Shown here piece by piece: positions 26,950 to 35,184 of a stretch of 64,000 nucleotides of DNA. The translations under genes and the position numbers were made by a program. The notes beneath the pieces are model-generated. The model had not been told where the DNA came from. It ran no database searches and saw nothing but the letters and a program-made list of their open reading frames with translations. Source of the stretch: Actinoplanes missouriensis 431 (GTDB lineage Bacteria; Actinomycetota; Actinomycetes; Mycobacteriales; Micromonosporaceae); assembly GCF_000284295.1 (NCBI RefSeq), contig NC_017093.1, positions 806,001 through 870,000 of the forward strand, given 5' to 3'. Every line of letters starts with the position of its first letter. Positions within the stretch are counted from its first letter, which is position 1.

Positions 26950-27738
26950 TCACACCCCTGACATTGCGGCTTTTGCCACCGCTGGATACAAAGCGTGCGC
27001 CCACACCCGGTAGCCGTCGGCGGAGGGGTGGAAGCCGTCGTAGCAGAGCGTCCCGGCGTCCGCGCGGAACACCGCGCCCGTCTCGCCGGCCAGGTCGACG
27101 ACCACGCCACCGGCCTCGACGACCGCCCGGGCCTGCGCTTTCGCCATCCGGCGGCCGACCACGCCGGCGATCTGCCGCAGCGGTGGGGCGATCGAACGGG
27201 TCGCGCCCAGGTCGGGGCAGGTGCCGACGACGACCTGCACACCGGCCGACCGGAGCCGCCGGACCGCCTGGCCGAGGTGGATCGCCGCCTCCTCGGGGAC
27301 GCGGCCGGACGTCGCGTCGTACGCCCCGATCAGCACGACCGCGACGTCGGGTCGGTCGCCGAGCAGCGCGCGGGCCACCTGCGTACCCAGATCGCTGGAC
27401 CGCGATCCGGCCACGCCGACGCTGCTGAGCAGCACGTGCCGGGGTCCCGTCTCCGGGGTGCCGTCGGCCAGCAGACGGGCGAGCTGGCCGCCGACCGTGT
27501 CCGACAGCCACTCCACGCCGACGCCGACCGCGGCCGAGTCACCGAGGAGCACCAGCCGCAGGGGTGTCGCGGTCGCCGGGCCCATCGAGGTGCGCAGCGC
27601 CAGGCCCATCGTCGGTTTCGCGTAGCGCCGGGCTTTCGCGGCGAGCAGTTCACCGGCGATCAGGGCGACGCCGCCCACCGCGCCGGCCAGCAGTCCGGTG
27701 GCCGCGGCCCGGCCTACTTGTTTCGGCAGACCAGCCAT
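26950..27738 (-). CDS. SGNH/GDSL hydrolase paralogue with altered block III
   Basis: 262 residues. One N-terminal membrane helix (GLLAGAVGGVALIAGELLAA) suggests a membrane-anchored esterase. Block I is LVLLGDSAAVGVGVEW with the Ser nucleophile, block II lies in SSVGVAGSRSSDLG, and block V is DGFHPSADGY with Asp and His. Block III reads GAYDAT where the family has GxND, so the oxyanion-hole Asn appears replaced by Tyr. It is 16 bp downstream of the paralogous gene at 27755 and shares TCPDLGA and PPLR blocks with it, so the two arose by tandem duplication. The substrate is unknown. Confidence 0.87.
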   Translation of the reverse strand: MAGLPKQVGRAAATGLLAGAVGGVALIAGELLAAKARRYAKPTMGLALRTSMGPATATPLRLVLLGDSAAVGVGVEWLSDTVGGQLARLLADGTPETGPRHVLLSSVGVAGSRSSDLGTQVARALLGDRPDVAVVLIGAYDATSGRVPEEAAIHLGQAVRRLRSAGVQVVVGTCPDLGATRSIAPPLRQIAGVVGRRMAKAQARAVVEAGGVVVDLAGETGAVFRADAGTLCYDGFHPSADGYRVWAHALYPAVAKAAMSGV

Positions 27739-27754
27739 GTCACGCCTCCCTGCA

Positions 27755-28777
27755 TCAGCCGACTTGATGATCCTCTGGCGTATACCCTACGGCGGAAACC
27801 GGGTTGACCGTGCCCGCCCTCGACCCGAACCAGTGCCGCGGTTCGCCGAACCACGGGTGCCGGCGCAGCTGCGCCCACCGCCCGGCCGGGCTGACCTCGG
27901 TGCCCGGCGCCCGCACCGCCGCGACGGCGGCCTCGGGCAGGGTCCGGACGCTGTCCGTGACCGGGGTCCGCTCGTCCTCGCCGAGCGCGGCCATCACGGT
28001 CGGCATCATCACCGCCGCTGCTCGGGCATACCCCTCGGCGGACGGATGGAATCGGTCCGAGCTGTACATCCGTACCGGATCCGCCTCGAACATCGGACCG
28101 AGCAGGTTCCCGATCGAGACGGTCCGGCCGCCTTCCCGCACCACGGCGACCGTCTGCGCGGCGGCCAGTTGCCGGCTCCAGCGCCGGGCCAGCCACCGCA
28201 GCGGCGGCTTGATCGGCTGGATCGCGCCGAGGTCCGGGCAGGTGCCGACCACCACTTTGCAGCCGACCGCCCGCAGTCGGCGAACCGTGTCACCCAGATG
28301 ACGGACCGCCGCGGTCCGGGCTGAGGCGTGAGTCACATCGTTCCCGCCGATCAGGATGATCGCGAGGTCCGGTTCGTACTCCAGGGCCGCGTCCACCTGG
28401 TACGGCAGGCCGGACGACATCGAGCCGACCACGGCCAGCCGGTGCAGCCGGACCGGGCGGCGCAGGCGGCGCGAGATGCCGGTGGCGAAGAGGGCGCCGG
28501 GTGTCTCCCGGGGGCGGTGCACGCCGTATCCGGCGGCCGACGAGTCGCCGAGGATCACCAGGTTCAGTGGGCGGCCGCCGAACTTCGCGCCGTACACCCC
28601 GTCACCGCGCGGCGGCGGGGCCTCGGCCATCGGGATCACCCGTCGCGCGTCGGCGGCCTGGCGCAGGAGCACGCCGGCCGAGAACGCGGTCACCCCGGCG
28701 AGGACGCCTGTCACCCGTCCGGCCCATTTGATCCGCCGCCAGCCGGTGGCGGAGAGGGTGAAATCGATGCTGCTCAT
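27755..28777 (-). CDS. SGNH/GDSL hydrolase
   Basis: 340 residues. An N-terminal membrane helix (AGRVTGVLAGVTAFSAGVLL) is followed by all SGNH blocks: LVILGDSSAAGYGV (I), VVGSMSSGLPYQ (II), LIGGNDVTHAS (III, intact) and SDRFHPSAEGYARAA (V). A tail of about 80 residues follows the catalytic domain (ending HQVG) and is absent from the paralogue at 26950. The ATG has a GAGGAGG site. It is the first gene of a two-gene operon, divergent from the DUF1232 gene. It probably acts on acyl or acetyl esters at the cell surface. Confidence 0.9.
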   Translation of the reverse strand: MSSIDFTLSATGWRRIKWAGRVTGVLAGVTAFSAGVLLRQAADARRVIPMAEAPPPRGDGVYGAKFGGRPLNLVILGDSSAAGYGVHRPRETPGALFATGISRRLRRPVRLHRLAVVGSMSSGLPYQVDAALEYEPDLAIILIGGNDVTHASARTAAVRHLGDTVRRLRAVGCKVVVGTCPDLGAIQPIKPPLRWLARRWSRQLAAAQTVAVVREGGRTVSIGNLLGPMFEADPVRMYSSDRFHPSAEGYARAAAVMMPTVMAALGEDERTPVTDSVRTLPEAAVAAVRAPGTEVSPAGRWAQLRRHPWFGEPRHWFGSRAGTVNPVSAVGYTPEDHQVG

Positions 28778-28911
28778 GATTTCCTCCTCGAATGGCTCGG
28801 TGTTCCGGCCGTGATCGGCAGCAGAAGTGGGTACTTGAGGCTAACTCGCGATGGCGAGAGGCAATCATGGCGCGCCCACGTCATGCTGGAGTGGCGGAGA
28901 GGGGAACAAAG

Positions 28912-29256
28912 ATGGCCAAGACGTTGAAACGTGCGGCGGCGTTCACCGCGCTGGCGCGTGCTCTGACCGCCGGCGCCCGTGGCGGCCGGCCCCTCGGGGA
29001 GCGTCTCGCCGCGCTGCCCCGGATGATCCGGGCCACCACCCGCGGCGACTACGACGGCGGCATGCGGCTGGCGATGATGGCGGCCGCCACCCTCTATGTG
29101 GTGTCGCCGATCGACGCCGTCCCGGAGGCGTTCGTCTTCCTGTTCGGGCTGATCGACGACGCGGTCGCGGTCACCTGGCTGGCGGGTGCGGTGCTCGCCG
29201 AAACGGATCGCTTCCTGGAGTGGGAGCGGACCAGCCCGCGCGTGGTCGTAAAGTGA
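28912..29256 (+). CDS. DUF1232 (YkvA-like) membrane protein
   Basis: 114 residues from the ATG at 28912, which has a GGAGAGGGG site; upstream in-frame starts lack one. The YkvA domain is seen in MMAAATLYVVSPIDAVPEAF and LFGLIDDAVAVTWLAGAV, the YxxSPIDxxPE and GxxDD pattern, in one or two membrane-embedded helices. The function is unknown. Its stop is 3 bp before the GTG of the cystathionine beta-synthase gene, so they are probably co-transcribed. Confidence 0.88.
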   Translation: MAKTLKRAAAFTALARALTAGARGGRPLGERLAALPRMIRATTRGDYDGGMRLAMMAAATLYVVSPIDAVPEAFVFLFGLIDDAVAVTWLAGAVLAETDRFLEWERTSPRVVVK

Positions 29257-29259
29257 AGC

Positions 29260-30618
29260 GTGCGCTATTACGACAACGTCGTCGAGATCATCGGTAACAC
29301 TCCGCTGGTCCGGCTGAACAGCGTGACCGAAGGCATCAGCGCCACCGTGCTGGCCAAGGTCGAGTACTTGAACCCCGGCGGCTCGGTCAAGGACCGGATC
29401 GCGCTGCGGATGGTGGAGGACGCCGAGAAGGCGGGCCTCCTCAAGCCCGGCGGCACGATCGTGGAGCCGACCAGCGGCAACACCGGAGTCGGTCTGGCCC
29501 TCGTGGCCCAGCGACGGGGTTACAAGTGCGTCTTCGTCTGCCCCGACAAGGTCAGTGAAGACAAGCAGAACGTCCTGCGGGCGTACGGCGCCGAAGTGGT
29601 GGTCTGCCCGACCGCCGTGGCGCCGGAGGACCCGCGTTCCTACTACAACGTGTCCGACCAGCTGACCCGGGACATCCCCGGCGCCTGGAAACCGGATCAG
29701 TACAGCAACCCGGCGAACCCGCGCTCGCACTACGAGCAGACCGGCCCGGAGATCTGGGAGCAGACCGGCGGGAAGATCACCCACTTCGTGACCGGGGTGG
29801 GCACCGGCGGGACGATCACCGGCGTCGGGCGTTACCTCAAGGAGCAGGGCGACGTCCGGATCGTCGGCGCCGACCCGGAGGGTTCGGTCTACTCCGGCGG
29901 GACCGGTCGTCCGTACCTCGTGGAGGGTGTCGGCGAGGACTTCTGGCCGAGTGCGTACGACACGAGCGTCACCGACGAGGTCATCGAGGTCAGCGACTCC
30001 GACTCGTTCGAGATGACCCGCCGGCTGGCCCGCGAGGAGGGCCTGCTGGTCGGCGGCTCGTGCGGGATGGCCGTGGTGGCGGCGCTCGAGGTCGCCCGCA
30101 AGGCCGGCCCGGACGACGTCGTCGTGGTGCTGCTGCCGGACGGCGGCCGCGGTTACCTGTCGAAGATCTTCAACGACAAGTGGATGGCGCGGTACGGGTT
30201 CCTCCGTACCAATGAGGCCACCCCCACCGTGGCGGACGCGCTCGCCGGCAAGGGCGCCGAGATCCCGAAACTGGTCCACGTCCACCCGACGGAGACGGTC
30301 CGGGACGCGATCGACTACATGCGGGAGTACGGGGTCTCCCAGCTCCCGGTGCTGAAAGCGGAGCCGCCCGTCGTGACCGGCGAGGTGGCCGGCTCGATCT
30401 CGGAGAAGGCGCTGCTGGACGCGCTCTTCACCGGGCAGGCCCACCTGCACGACACGATCGAGAAGCACATGAGCGACGCCCTGCCGATGATCGGTGGCGG
30501 CGAGCCGGTGGCCGAGGCGGTGGCGCTGCTGGAGAAGGCGGACGCCGCGATGGTCCTGGTGGACGGCAAGCCCGCCGGGGTGCTCACCCGGCAGGACCTG
30601 CTCGCCCATCTGAGCTAG
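29260..30618 (+). CDS. cbs: Cystathionine beta-synthase
   Basis: 452 residues from a GTG. PLP fold with the Schiff-base lysine in NPGGSVKDRIALRM and phosphate-binding loops VEPTSGNTGVGLAL and GVGTGGTITGVGRYL. Two C-terminal CBS domains occupy about 335-452 (VHPTETVRDAIDYMREYGVS, MVLVDGKPAGVLTRQDLL), as in mycobacterial Rv1077. It condenses homocysteine and serine to cystathionine. With metB at 45741, both partner reactions of transsulfuration are in the window, although far apart. A hairpin follows it. Confidence 0.95.
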   Translation: MRYYDNVVEIIGNTPLVRLNSVTEGISATVLAKVEYLNPGGSVKDRIALRMVEDAEKAGLLKPGGTIVEPTSGNTGVGLALVAQRRGYKCVFVCPDKVSEDKQNVLRAYGAEVVVCPTAVAPEDPRSYYNVSDQLTRDIPGAWKPDQYSNPANPRSHYEQTGPEIWEQTGGKITHFVTGVGTGGTITGVGRYLKEQGDVRIVGADPEGSVYSGGTGRPYLVEGVGEDFWPSAYDTSVTDEVIEVSDSDSFEMTRRLAREEGLLVGGSCGMAVVAALEVARKAGPDDVVVVLLPDGGRGYLSKIFNDKWMARYGFLRTNEATPTVADALAGKGAEIPKLVHVHPTETVRDAIDYMREYGVSQLPVLKAEPPVVTGEVAGSISEKALLDALFTGQAHLHDTIEKHMSDALPMIGGGEPVAEAVALLEKADAAMVLVDGKPAGVLTRQDLLAHLS

Positions 30619-30640
30619 CCGATCGCCGGGCCGAGCATCA

Positions 30641-30672
30641 GCCGCTGCAGGGCTTGGGCAGCCTGCAGCGGC
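30641..30672 (+). terminator. Hairpin after cbs
   Basis: Arms GCCGCTGCAGG (30641-30651) and CCTGCAGCGGC (30662-30672) without a clear T tract. The rest of the 268-bp gap to 30886 shows nothing recognisable. Confidence 0.5.
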
Positions 30673-30886
30673 TTGCCGCCCGCCGATGCACGCGAACCCC
30701 GGCCAGGTCTTAGAGCGGGCCGCGACGCAGGACCCATCGATGCCCGTCTCGGCTCCGCCCTCGGCGAGCATGGACCGTTACAGATAGTCGCCACAATCGC
30801 ACACTCAGTCCGACCAGCTGATGGCGCGCTGCGGTTGTATGTGTCGTGACGGAGCTATGAGCCACTCCCGGACGAAGGGGTAGGGA

Positions 30887-31177
30887 ATGGTCGACGTCGA
30901 CGAGTCGGCGCCCGCCGACATCGTGGACCGCCTTCTGTGGCGGGACGCGCAGCACTTGCTCGGACGCCACACGGCGGCCGGCGGAGACGGTAACTGCGTC
31001 GGATGCGGATGGCGCTGGCCGTGCTCGGCCCGCCGGCTCGCCGAACGAGCCGACGCGGTGGCCCGCCGACCCTGGCGTGAGGCGTGGACGCTGCGACACG
31101 ACGTGAACAGCATGCGCAGCGTGCCCGGCCGCGGACTCAACGTTCCGGCAGAGCACCGCTACAGGAGGGTTTTATGA
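30887..31177 (+). CDS. Small Cys-containing protein of unknown function
   Basis: 96 residues, from an ATG behind GGGGTAGGGA. The centre reads NCVGCGWRWPCSARRLAERA, three cysteines in CxxC plus a later C, a pattern I associate with hypothetical proteins of Micromonosporaceae. Metal binding is possible. The rest is Arg-rich and soluble. No function can be given. Confidence 0.65.
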   Translation: MVDVDESAPADIVDRLLWRDAQHLLGRHTAAGGDGNCVGCGWRWPCSARRLAERADAVARRPWREAWTLRHDVNSMRSVPGRGLNVPAEHRYRRVL

Positions 31178-31643
31178 AGGACTAGACGTCGCCGAAGAGC
31201 TTGACCGTCCCCCGGCAAGCAACGGCTTCCCGGCCCGGCCGACGTCTCCCGGCGGTGACGCCGGGGCGCCCCGCCAGCGCTCCGGCATCCCGCGCCCAGG
31301 CCCGCCTCGAATCGGTTCTTCAGGATCAGCACGCCTCCGCTGATCCGCGCCTCCGGCCAGGCGCACCCGATTCCGGCGGGGCGGTGGGCGGGAGCACGTG
31401 ATCACAGGTTCCCCCGCATTCATAGGTCACGTGCTCCCGCCTTTTCGCTTTTTCCGGGTACGCGCAGTACCCGTCCCCACAAGCAACAGACCCGTCCCGC
31501 AGCAGCCACTCCCTGACGCCCCTTCCGCGGGCGCGGCACGCCGCCGGCCCCGGCGTCCCCGCCCGCTCCTTCGCGCCGCCCCGCGAATTCCAAGGTCACC
31601 CGCAGCGGCCCGTCGTCACCAGGTCGCCCGCAGGGGCCCGTCG
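31178..31643 (+). terminator. Gene-free gap with a strong intrinsic terminator
   Basis: No supported gene lies in this 466-bp gap. It holds a clear terminator: arms GCGGGAGCACGTGA (31388-31401) and TCACGTGCTCCCGC (31427-31440), then CTTTTCGCTTTTT (31441-31453). It reads rightward but lies 210 bp after the small Cys protein, so that gene has a long 3' tail or an unseen RNA ends here. Confidence 0.85.
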
Positions 31644-32000
31644 TCACCAGGCGACCAGGCAGAACGGGTGCCCCACCGGATCAGCGAAGACCCGGAACGT
31701 CTCGCCCCCGCCACCCAGCCGGACCGCGCCCAGCTCGAGAACCCGCTTCTCGCCGTCGTCCAGGCTCTCCACCCGCACGTCGACATGCATCTGCTGCGGG
31801 TGCGCAGGATCCGGCCAGCTCGGCGCCCGAAACTCGCCCACCCGCTGAAACGCGAGCCCAGGCCGATCCGGCGCATCCCCGATCACCACCCAGTCACCCT
31901 CGTCCTGAACGCGCTGCATGCCCAGCAGCCGCTCATAGAACGAGGCCAGCTCCGACGGTTCGGGACAGTCGATGATGAGGCCGTGCCAGCGTCCGATCAC
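31644..32000 (-). CDS. VOC superfamily (glyoxalase-like) protein
   Basis: 118 residues from the GTG at 32000, chosen because the family begins with this IGRWHGLIIDCPEP block; the open frame continues to 32081 without similarity. One beta-alpha-beta-beta-beta unit pair is seen: ELASFYERLLGM, GDWVVIGDAPDRPGLAFQRV, HPQQMHVDVRVESLDDGEKR and FRVFADPVGHPFCLVAW. VOC proteins bind metal and handle small molecules or antibiotics; which one cannot be told. No operon partner. Confidence 0.88.
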   Translation of the reverse strand: MIGRWHGLIIDCPEPSELASFYERLLGMQRVQDEGDWVVIGDAPDRPGLAFQRVGEFRAPSWPDPAHPQQMHVDVRVESLDDGEKRVLELGAVRLGGGGETFRVFADPVGHPFCLVAW

Positions 32001-32110
32001 CCCGCGATGCTGCCACCGAAGCCCAGCGCCCGCTGCCCCACCGTCCCCCGGAGCTGGTCGTTGCGGCCGCCAGGTGCTCAATGCGCGCAGTCAAGCGACC
32101 GCGCGCGTCC

Positions 32111-32400
32111 GGCAACGCCCGTTCACGTGATCAAAGCCGTCGGCCGACGCTGTGGACCAGCCGGACCGGCTGGCTCTCAGCGCTCTCCGAACGCGCTGCT
32201 GACAGCACTGTTAACCAGCTCGTCTCGCCCGGCTGGTCAGCAGTGCTGCCGGCCGCCCGGTTTGTCCGCACTGAGCGCCAGCCGGCATCGGCGTTTCCAA
32301 GATCCACGAACTCGAGGACCGCGACCCGCTTCGCGACCGCGACCGCGACCCGCTTCGCGACCGCGAGACGCTTCGCGACCGCGAGACGCACTCGGGACAG
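32111..32400 (+). repeat. Hairpin-forming dispersed repeat, copy 1
   Basis: The gap 32001-32476 holds no gene but one copy of a repeat whose inverted copy is at 37545-37810. It begins GGCAACGCCCGTTCACGTGA and contains an imperfect inner hairpin (GACAGCACTGTTAACCAGC 32201-32219 with GCTGGTCAGCAGTGCTGCC 32232-32250). Outer arms (CCGGCTGGCTCTCAG and its partner in GAGCGCCAGCCGG) lie around it. It then has GGCGTTTCCAAGATC and a run of 18-bp units GACCGCGACCCGCTTCGC (32317-32390). The end matches the other copy at GAGACGCACTCGGGAC. Confidence 0.85.
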
Positions 32401-32476
32401 TGAGGCGCCACTCGGGAGTCTGGCGAGCTGGCGGGACCCCGGATCGATCACTTCATGCACACGGTCCGACTGGCCC

Positions 32477-32998
32477 TCAATGTTCCGCCGAGTTTTGGAG
32501 CGAGTGGGCGTAACGGATGTGCGTGACCGGCTGGTCGTTGACCGTGTCGTCGCGGGTGGCGCCGTCCGGGGTCCAGCCACCTCGGTCGTAGAAGCGCCGG
32601 GCCACCTCGTTGCCCTCCAGCACCCAGAGCACGGCCCGGTCCTTGCCGTAGGCCCGCAACGCCTCCAGCGCGTCGATCATCAGCAGGCGGCCCACGCCGG
32701 TGCCCACCCGGGACGGGTCCAGGTGGATCGCGTAGAGCTCGGCCGCGCCCTCGGTCTCGCTCGGCCCCACGTAGGAGAAGCCGATCAGCTCGTCGCCGTC
32801 CAGGGCGACGGTCAGGCGGTGGGTGTCGCGCTCCCAGCGCCAGCGCTCCACCCAGTAGGCGGCCATCATCTCGGCGCCGCGCGCGTCGAACGACGCCGGG
32901 TCGACCAGGTGGGCGTAGGCGGCGGCCCGGGAACGGTGGTGCAGGGTGCCGATCGCGGGCAGATCGGTGTCGGTCGCCGGACGCAGCGAGACGGTCAT
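32477..32998 (-). CDS. GNAT family N-acetyltransferase
   Basis: 173 residues from the ATG at 32998, which overlaps the rnz stop as ATGA. GNAT blocks: [40 protein letters not shown] (acetyl-CoA loop) and [17 protein letters not shown]. The substrate is not known; the shape is that of general small-molecule or protein acetylases. It is translationally coupled to rnz and ends 77 bp from the dispersed repeat. Confidence 0.92.
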   Translation of the reverse strand: MTVSLRPATDTDLPAIGTLHHRSRAAAYAHLVDPASFDARGAEMMAAYWVERWRWERDTHRLTVALDGDELIGFSYVGPSETEGAAELYAIHLDPSRVGTGVGRLLMIDALEALRAYGKDRAVLWVLEGNEVARRFYDRGGWTPDGATRDDTVNDQPVTHIRYAHSLQNSAEH

Positions 32999-33900
32999 TC
33001 TTGAGAAAGTAGCCGAGGCGGGACCGGGACGCGAAGGAGGTCTTCGGCGATCACGACGGGGCCGGCGAACTCCGTGCGGGCCTCCTCCAGGAATCGGGAC
33101 GGGTCCTGGTACCGCTGGGAGAAGTGGGTGAGGACCAGCGTGCGTACGCCCGACTCGCGAGCCACCGCGGCGGCCTGCCCGGCCGTCAGGTGACCGACCT
33201 GCGCGGCCATCGCGGCGTCCTCGGCCAGGAAGGTGGACTCGATGACCAGCATGTCGACGCCGTCGGCCAGGGCGTAGACGTTGTCGCACAGGCCGGTGTC
33301 CATCACGAAGGCGAAGCTCTGGCCGGGGCGGACGGTGCTGACCTGCTCCAGCGTGACCTCGCCGAGGCGGCCGGCGCGCTGCAGCTCGCCGACTGCCGGG
33401 CCCTGGATGCCGTGCTGGACCAGCAGGGCGGGCAGTATCCGCCGGGAGTCAGGTTCGGTGAGGCGGTACCCGTACGCCTCGATGGAATGTCGCAATGGCA
33501 GTGCCGTGAGGCGCCCCGCGCAGGTCTCCACCGCGAAGCCGGCGCCCACCGGCGAGGGCACGATCTCCGCGTTGTCCCAGTAGCTCGTGGCGTGCCGCAG
33601 CCTGTCGTAGAACTCCTGGCCACCGGCCGGGTAGTGGACCGCGACCGGATGCGGCACCTTGTCCAGCGAGACGCGCTGCAGGATGCCGGGCAGGCCGAGA
33701 CTGTGGTCGCCGTGGAAGTGGGTGATGCAGATGTGCTTGAGCGGGGTGACGGCCTGGCCGGCCAGCAGCATCTGGCGCTGGGTGCCCTCGCCCGGGTCGA
33801 AGAGGATCACCTCGTCGTCCCAGCGGAGGAGGTAGCCGTTGTGGTTGCGGTGACGTGTCGGCACCTGGCTGGCGGTGCCGAGGACGATCAGCTCGCGCAT
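32995..33900 (-). CDS. rnz: Ribonuclease Z
   Basis: 301 residues. Metallo-beta-lactamase fold with the motif [13 protein letters not shown] (HxHxDH), further ligands in the MDTGLCDNV (Asp) and VLTHFSQRY (His) regions, and the RNase Z start [20 protein letters not shown]. It cuts the 3' trailer of tRNA precursors, needed here because the tRNA-Leu gene lacks CCA. A structured leader with a short ORF lies upstream (33901-34150). The stop overlaps the GNAT gene. Confidence 0.95.
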   Translation of the reverse strand: MRELIVLGTASQVPTRHRNHNGYLLRWDDEVILFDPGEGTQRQMLLAGQAVTPLKHICITHFHGDHSLGLPGILQRVSLDKVPHPVAVHYPAGGQEFYDRLRHATSYWDNAEIVPSPVGAGFAVETCAGRLTALPLRHSIEAYGYRLTEPDSRRILPALLVQHGIQGPAVGELQRAGRLGEVTLEQVSTVRPGQSFAFVMDTGLCDNVYALADGVDMLVIESTFLAEDAAMAAQVGHLTAGQAAAVARESGVRTLVLTHFSQRYQDPSRFLEEARTEFAGPVVIAEDLLRVPVPPRLLSQE

Positions 33901-34150
33901 GAGTGGAAACCCCGTATATGAAGCGACCCCAGGGGACTTCCTCACTCGCTGACGCGGGTGAGGTCCGGTCGGACAAGGCCGGATCCCCTGGGGTCGGGTG
34001 GCTGTCTGGTACTCGCCGGGCCGCTGCCACACGGTCTCGACGCTCAAACGAAGCTGTCAAGGACAGCGGCTAGCGGACAGCCACCTCACGAGTCCCGTTG
34101 CTATACAACTTCGGACCACCTCCCTTCACGTGTACGGCCACGTTAACCAA
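33901..34150 (-). promoter_or_regulatory. Structured leader upstream of rnz
   Basis: Read on the minus strand, the segment after ppk2 could fold extensively. GGTGGCTGTC (about 34077-34086) can pair with GACAGCCACC about 75 nt later, with an inner CCGCTG/CAGCGG stem. The next stem GACCCCAGGGG/CCCCTGGGGTC encloses CCGG...CCGG and CCTCAC...GTGAGG hairpins, a three-way junction ending about 20 nt before the rnz ATG. A short ORF with a GGGAGGTG site lies at its 5' side. I do not recognise it as a named RNA family; cis-regulation of rnz or a separate small RNA are both possible. Confidence 0.6.
34070..34108 (-). CDS. Short upstream ORF in the rnz leader
   Basis: From a TTG at 34108, behind AGGGAGGTGG, the frame encodes 12 residues, LYSNGTREVAVR, and stops at TAG. 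An in-frame GTG at 34129 would add VKGGGPK. The ORF overlaps the 5' arm of the long stem, so its translation could control folding. Expression is inferred only from the ribosome site. Confidence 0.4.
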   Translation of the reverse strand: MYSNGTREVAVR

Positions 34151-34182
34151 GGTCGACGGTCTCCGCCAATGCTTTTAAATCA

Positions 34183-35184
34183 CTAGAGCCGCGGGAATAC
34201 TCTGGGGGACATCTCGGTGCTTTCCACCACGAGTGAGGCAGGCCCGACGATCAGCGGGTCGGGCCTGCCGACGATCTCGGGGTCCTTGCCGGTGTAGTCG
34301 AAGCGGTTGAGCACGTGCCGCATCGCGGCGAGCCGGGCGCGCTTCTTGTCGTTGCTCTTCACCACGGTCCACGGGGCGTCGGCGGTGTCCGTGTAGAAGA
34401 ACATCGCCTCCTTGGCCTCGGTGTAGTCGTCCCACTTGTCCAGGGACTCCAGGTCCATCGGGGAGAGCTTCCACTGCCGGACCGGGTCGACCTGGCGGAT
34501 CGCGAACCGGGTCCGCTGCTCGCTCTGGGTCACCGAGAACCAGAACTTGACCAGGTGGACGCCGGACCGGACGAGCATCCGCTCCAGCTCCGGGGTCTGC
34601 CGCATGAACTCGAGGTACTCCGCGCGGCTGCAGAAGCCCATCACCCGCTCCACGCCGGCCCGGTTGTACCAGGACCTGTCGAAGAGCACGATCTCACCGG
34701 CGGACGGCAGGTGCTTGATGTACCGCTGGTAGTACCACTGGGTGCTCTCCTTCTCGTTCGGCTTCTCCAGGGCCACCACCCGGGAGCCGCGCGGATTGAG
34801 ATGCTCCATGAAGCGCTTGATGGTGCCGCCCTTGCCGGCCGCGTCCCGCCCCTCGAAGAGAATCACCAGGCGTTCCCCGGTGTCCTTGCACCAGTTCTGC
34901 AGCTTCAGGAGCTCGATCTGGAGCAGCCGCTTGTCGTGGTCGTACTCCGCACGAGGCAGCCGTTCGTCGTACGGGTAGTCGTCGCGCCAGGTGTCGACCG
35001 GCGTCCCGTCGGCGTTCAACAGGTACGGATCGTCGTCCTCGTCGTCCACCACGCGGTAGCCGGTGAGTTCGGTGACCGGACCGTCGTACGGCTGCGTCAT
35101 CGGTTCCTCCACATGTCCTTGATCAACATGCTCGGAATCGGTCTGCTCGTGATCAACGTGTTCCGGATGAACATCTGTGGTCAT
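34183..35184 (-). CDS. ppk2: Polyphosphate kinase 2
   Basis: 333 residues from the ATG at 35184, which overlaps the CHAD-gene stop as ATGA. The first 33 residues are acidic and His-rich (EHVDHEQTDSEHVDQGHVEE); another start at 35100 would remove them. Walker A FEGRDAAGKGGTIKRFMEHL, lid region YYQRYIKHLP, Walker B VLFDRSWYNRAGVERVMGF and KFWFSVTQSEQRTRF are those of one-domain class I PPK2. It transfers phosphate between polyphosphate and nucleotides, often making GTP or ATP. Its pairing with a CHAD protein supports a polyphosphate role. Confidence 0.95.
   Translation of the reverse strand: MTTDVHPEHVDHEQTDSEHVDQGHVEEPMTQPYDGPVTELTGYRVVDDEDDDPYLLNADGTPVDTWRDDYPYDERLPRAEYDHDKRLLQIELLKLQNWCKDTGERLVILFEGRDAAGKGGTIKRFMEHLNPRGSRVVALEKPNEKESTQWYYQRYIKHLPSAGEIVLFDRSWYNRAGVERVMGFCSRAEYLEFMRQTPELERMLVRSGVHLVKFWFSVTQSEQRTRFAIRQVDPVRQWKLSPMDLESLDKWDDYTEAKEAMFFYTDTADAPWTVVKSNDKKRARLAAMRHVLNRFDYTGKDPEIVGRPDPLIVGPASLVVESTEMSPRVFPRL

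Noticed and set aside
31172..31643. Several short open frames in both directions
   Set aside because: No ribosome sites, no family resemblance, and they cross a clear intrinsic terminator.
33449..34060. 203-codon frame through the rnz leader
   Set aside because: It overlaps rnz in another frame; the leader part is better explained by RNA stems and a short ORF.
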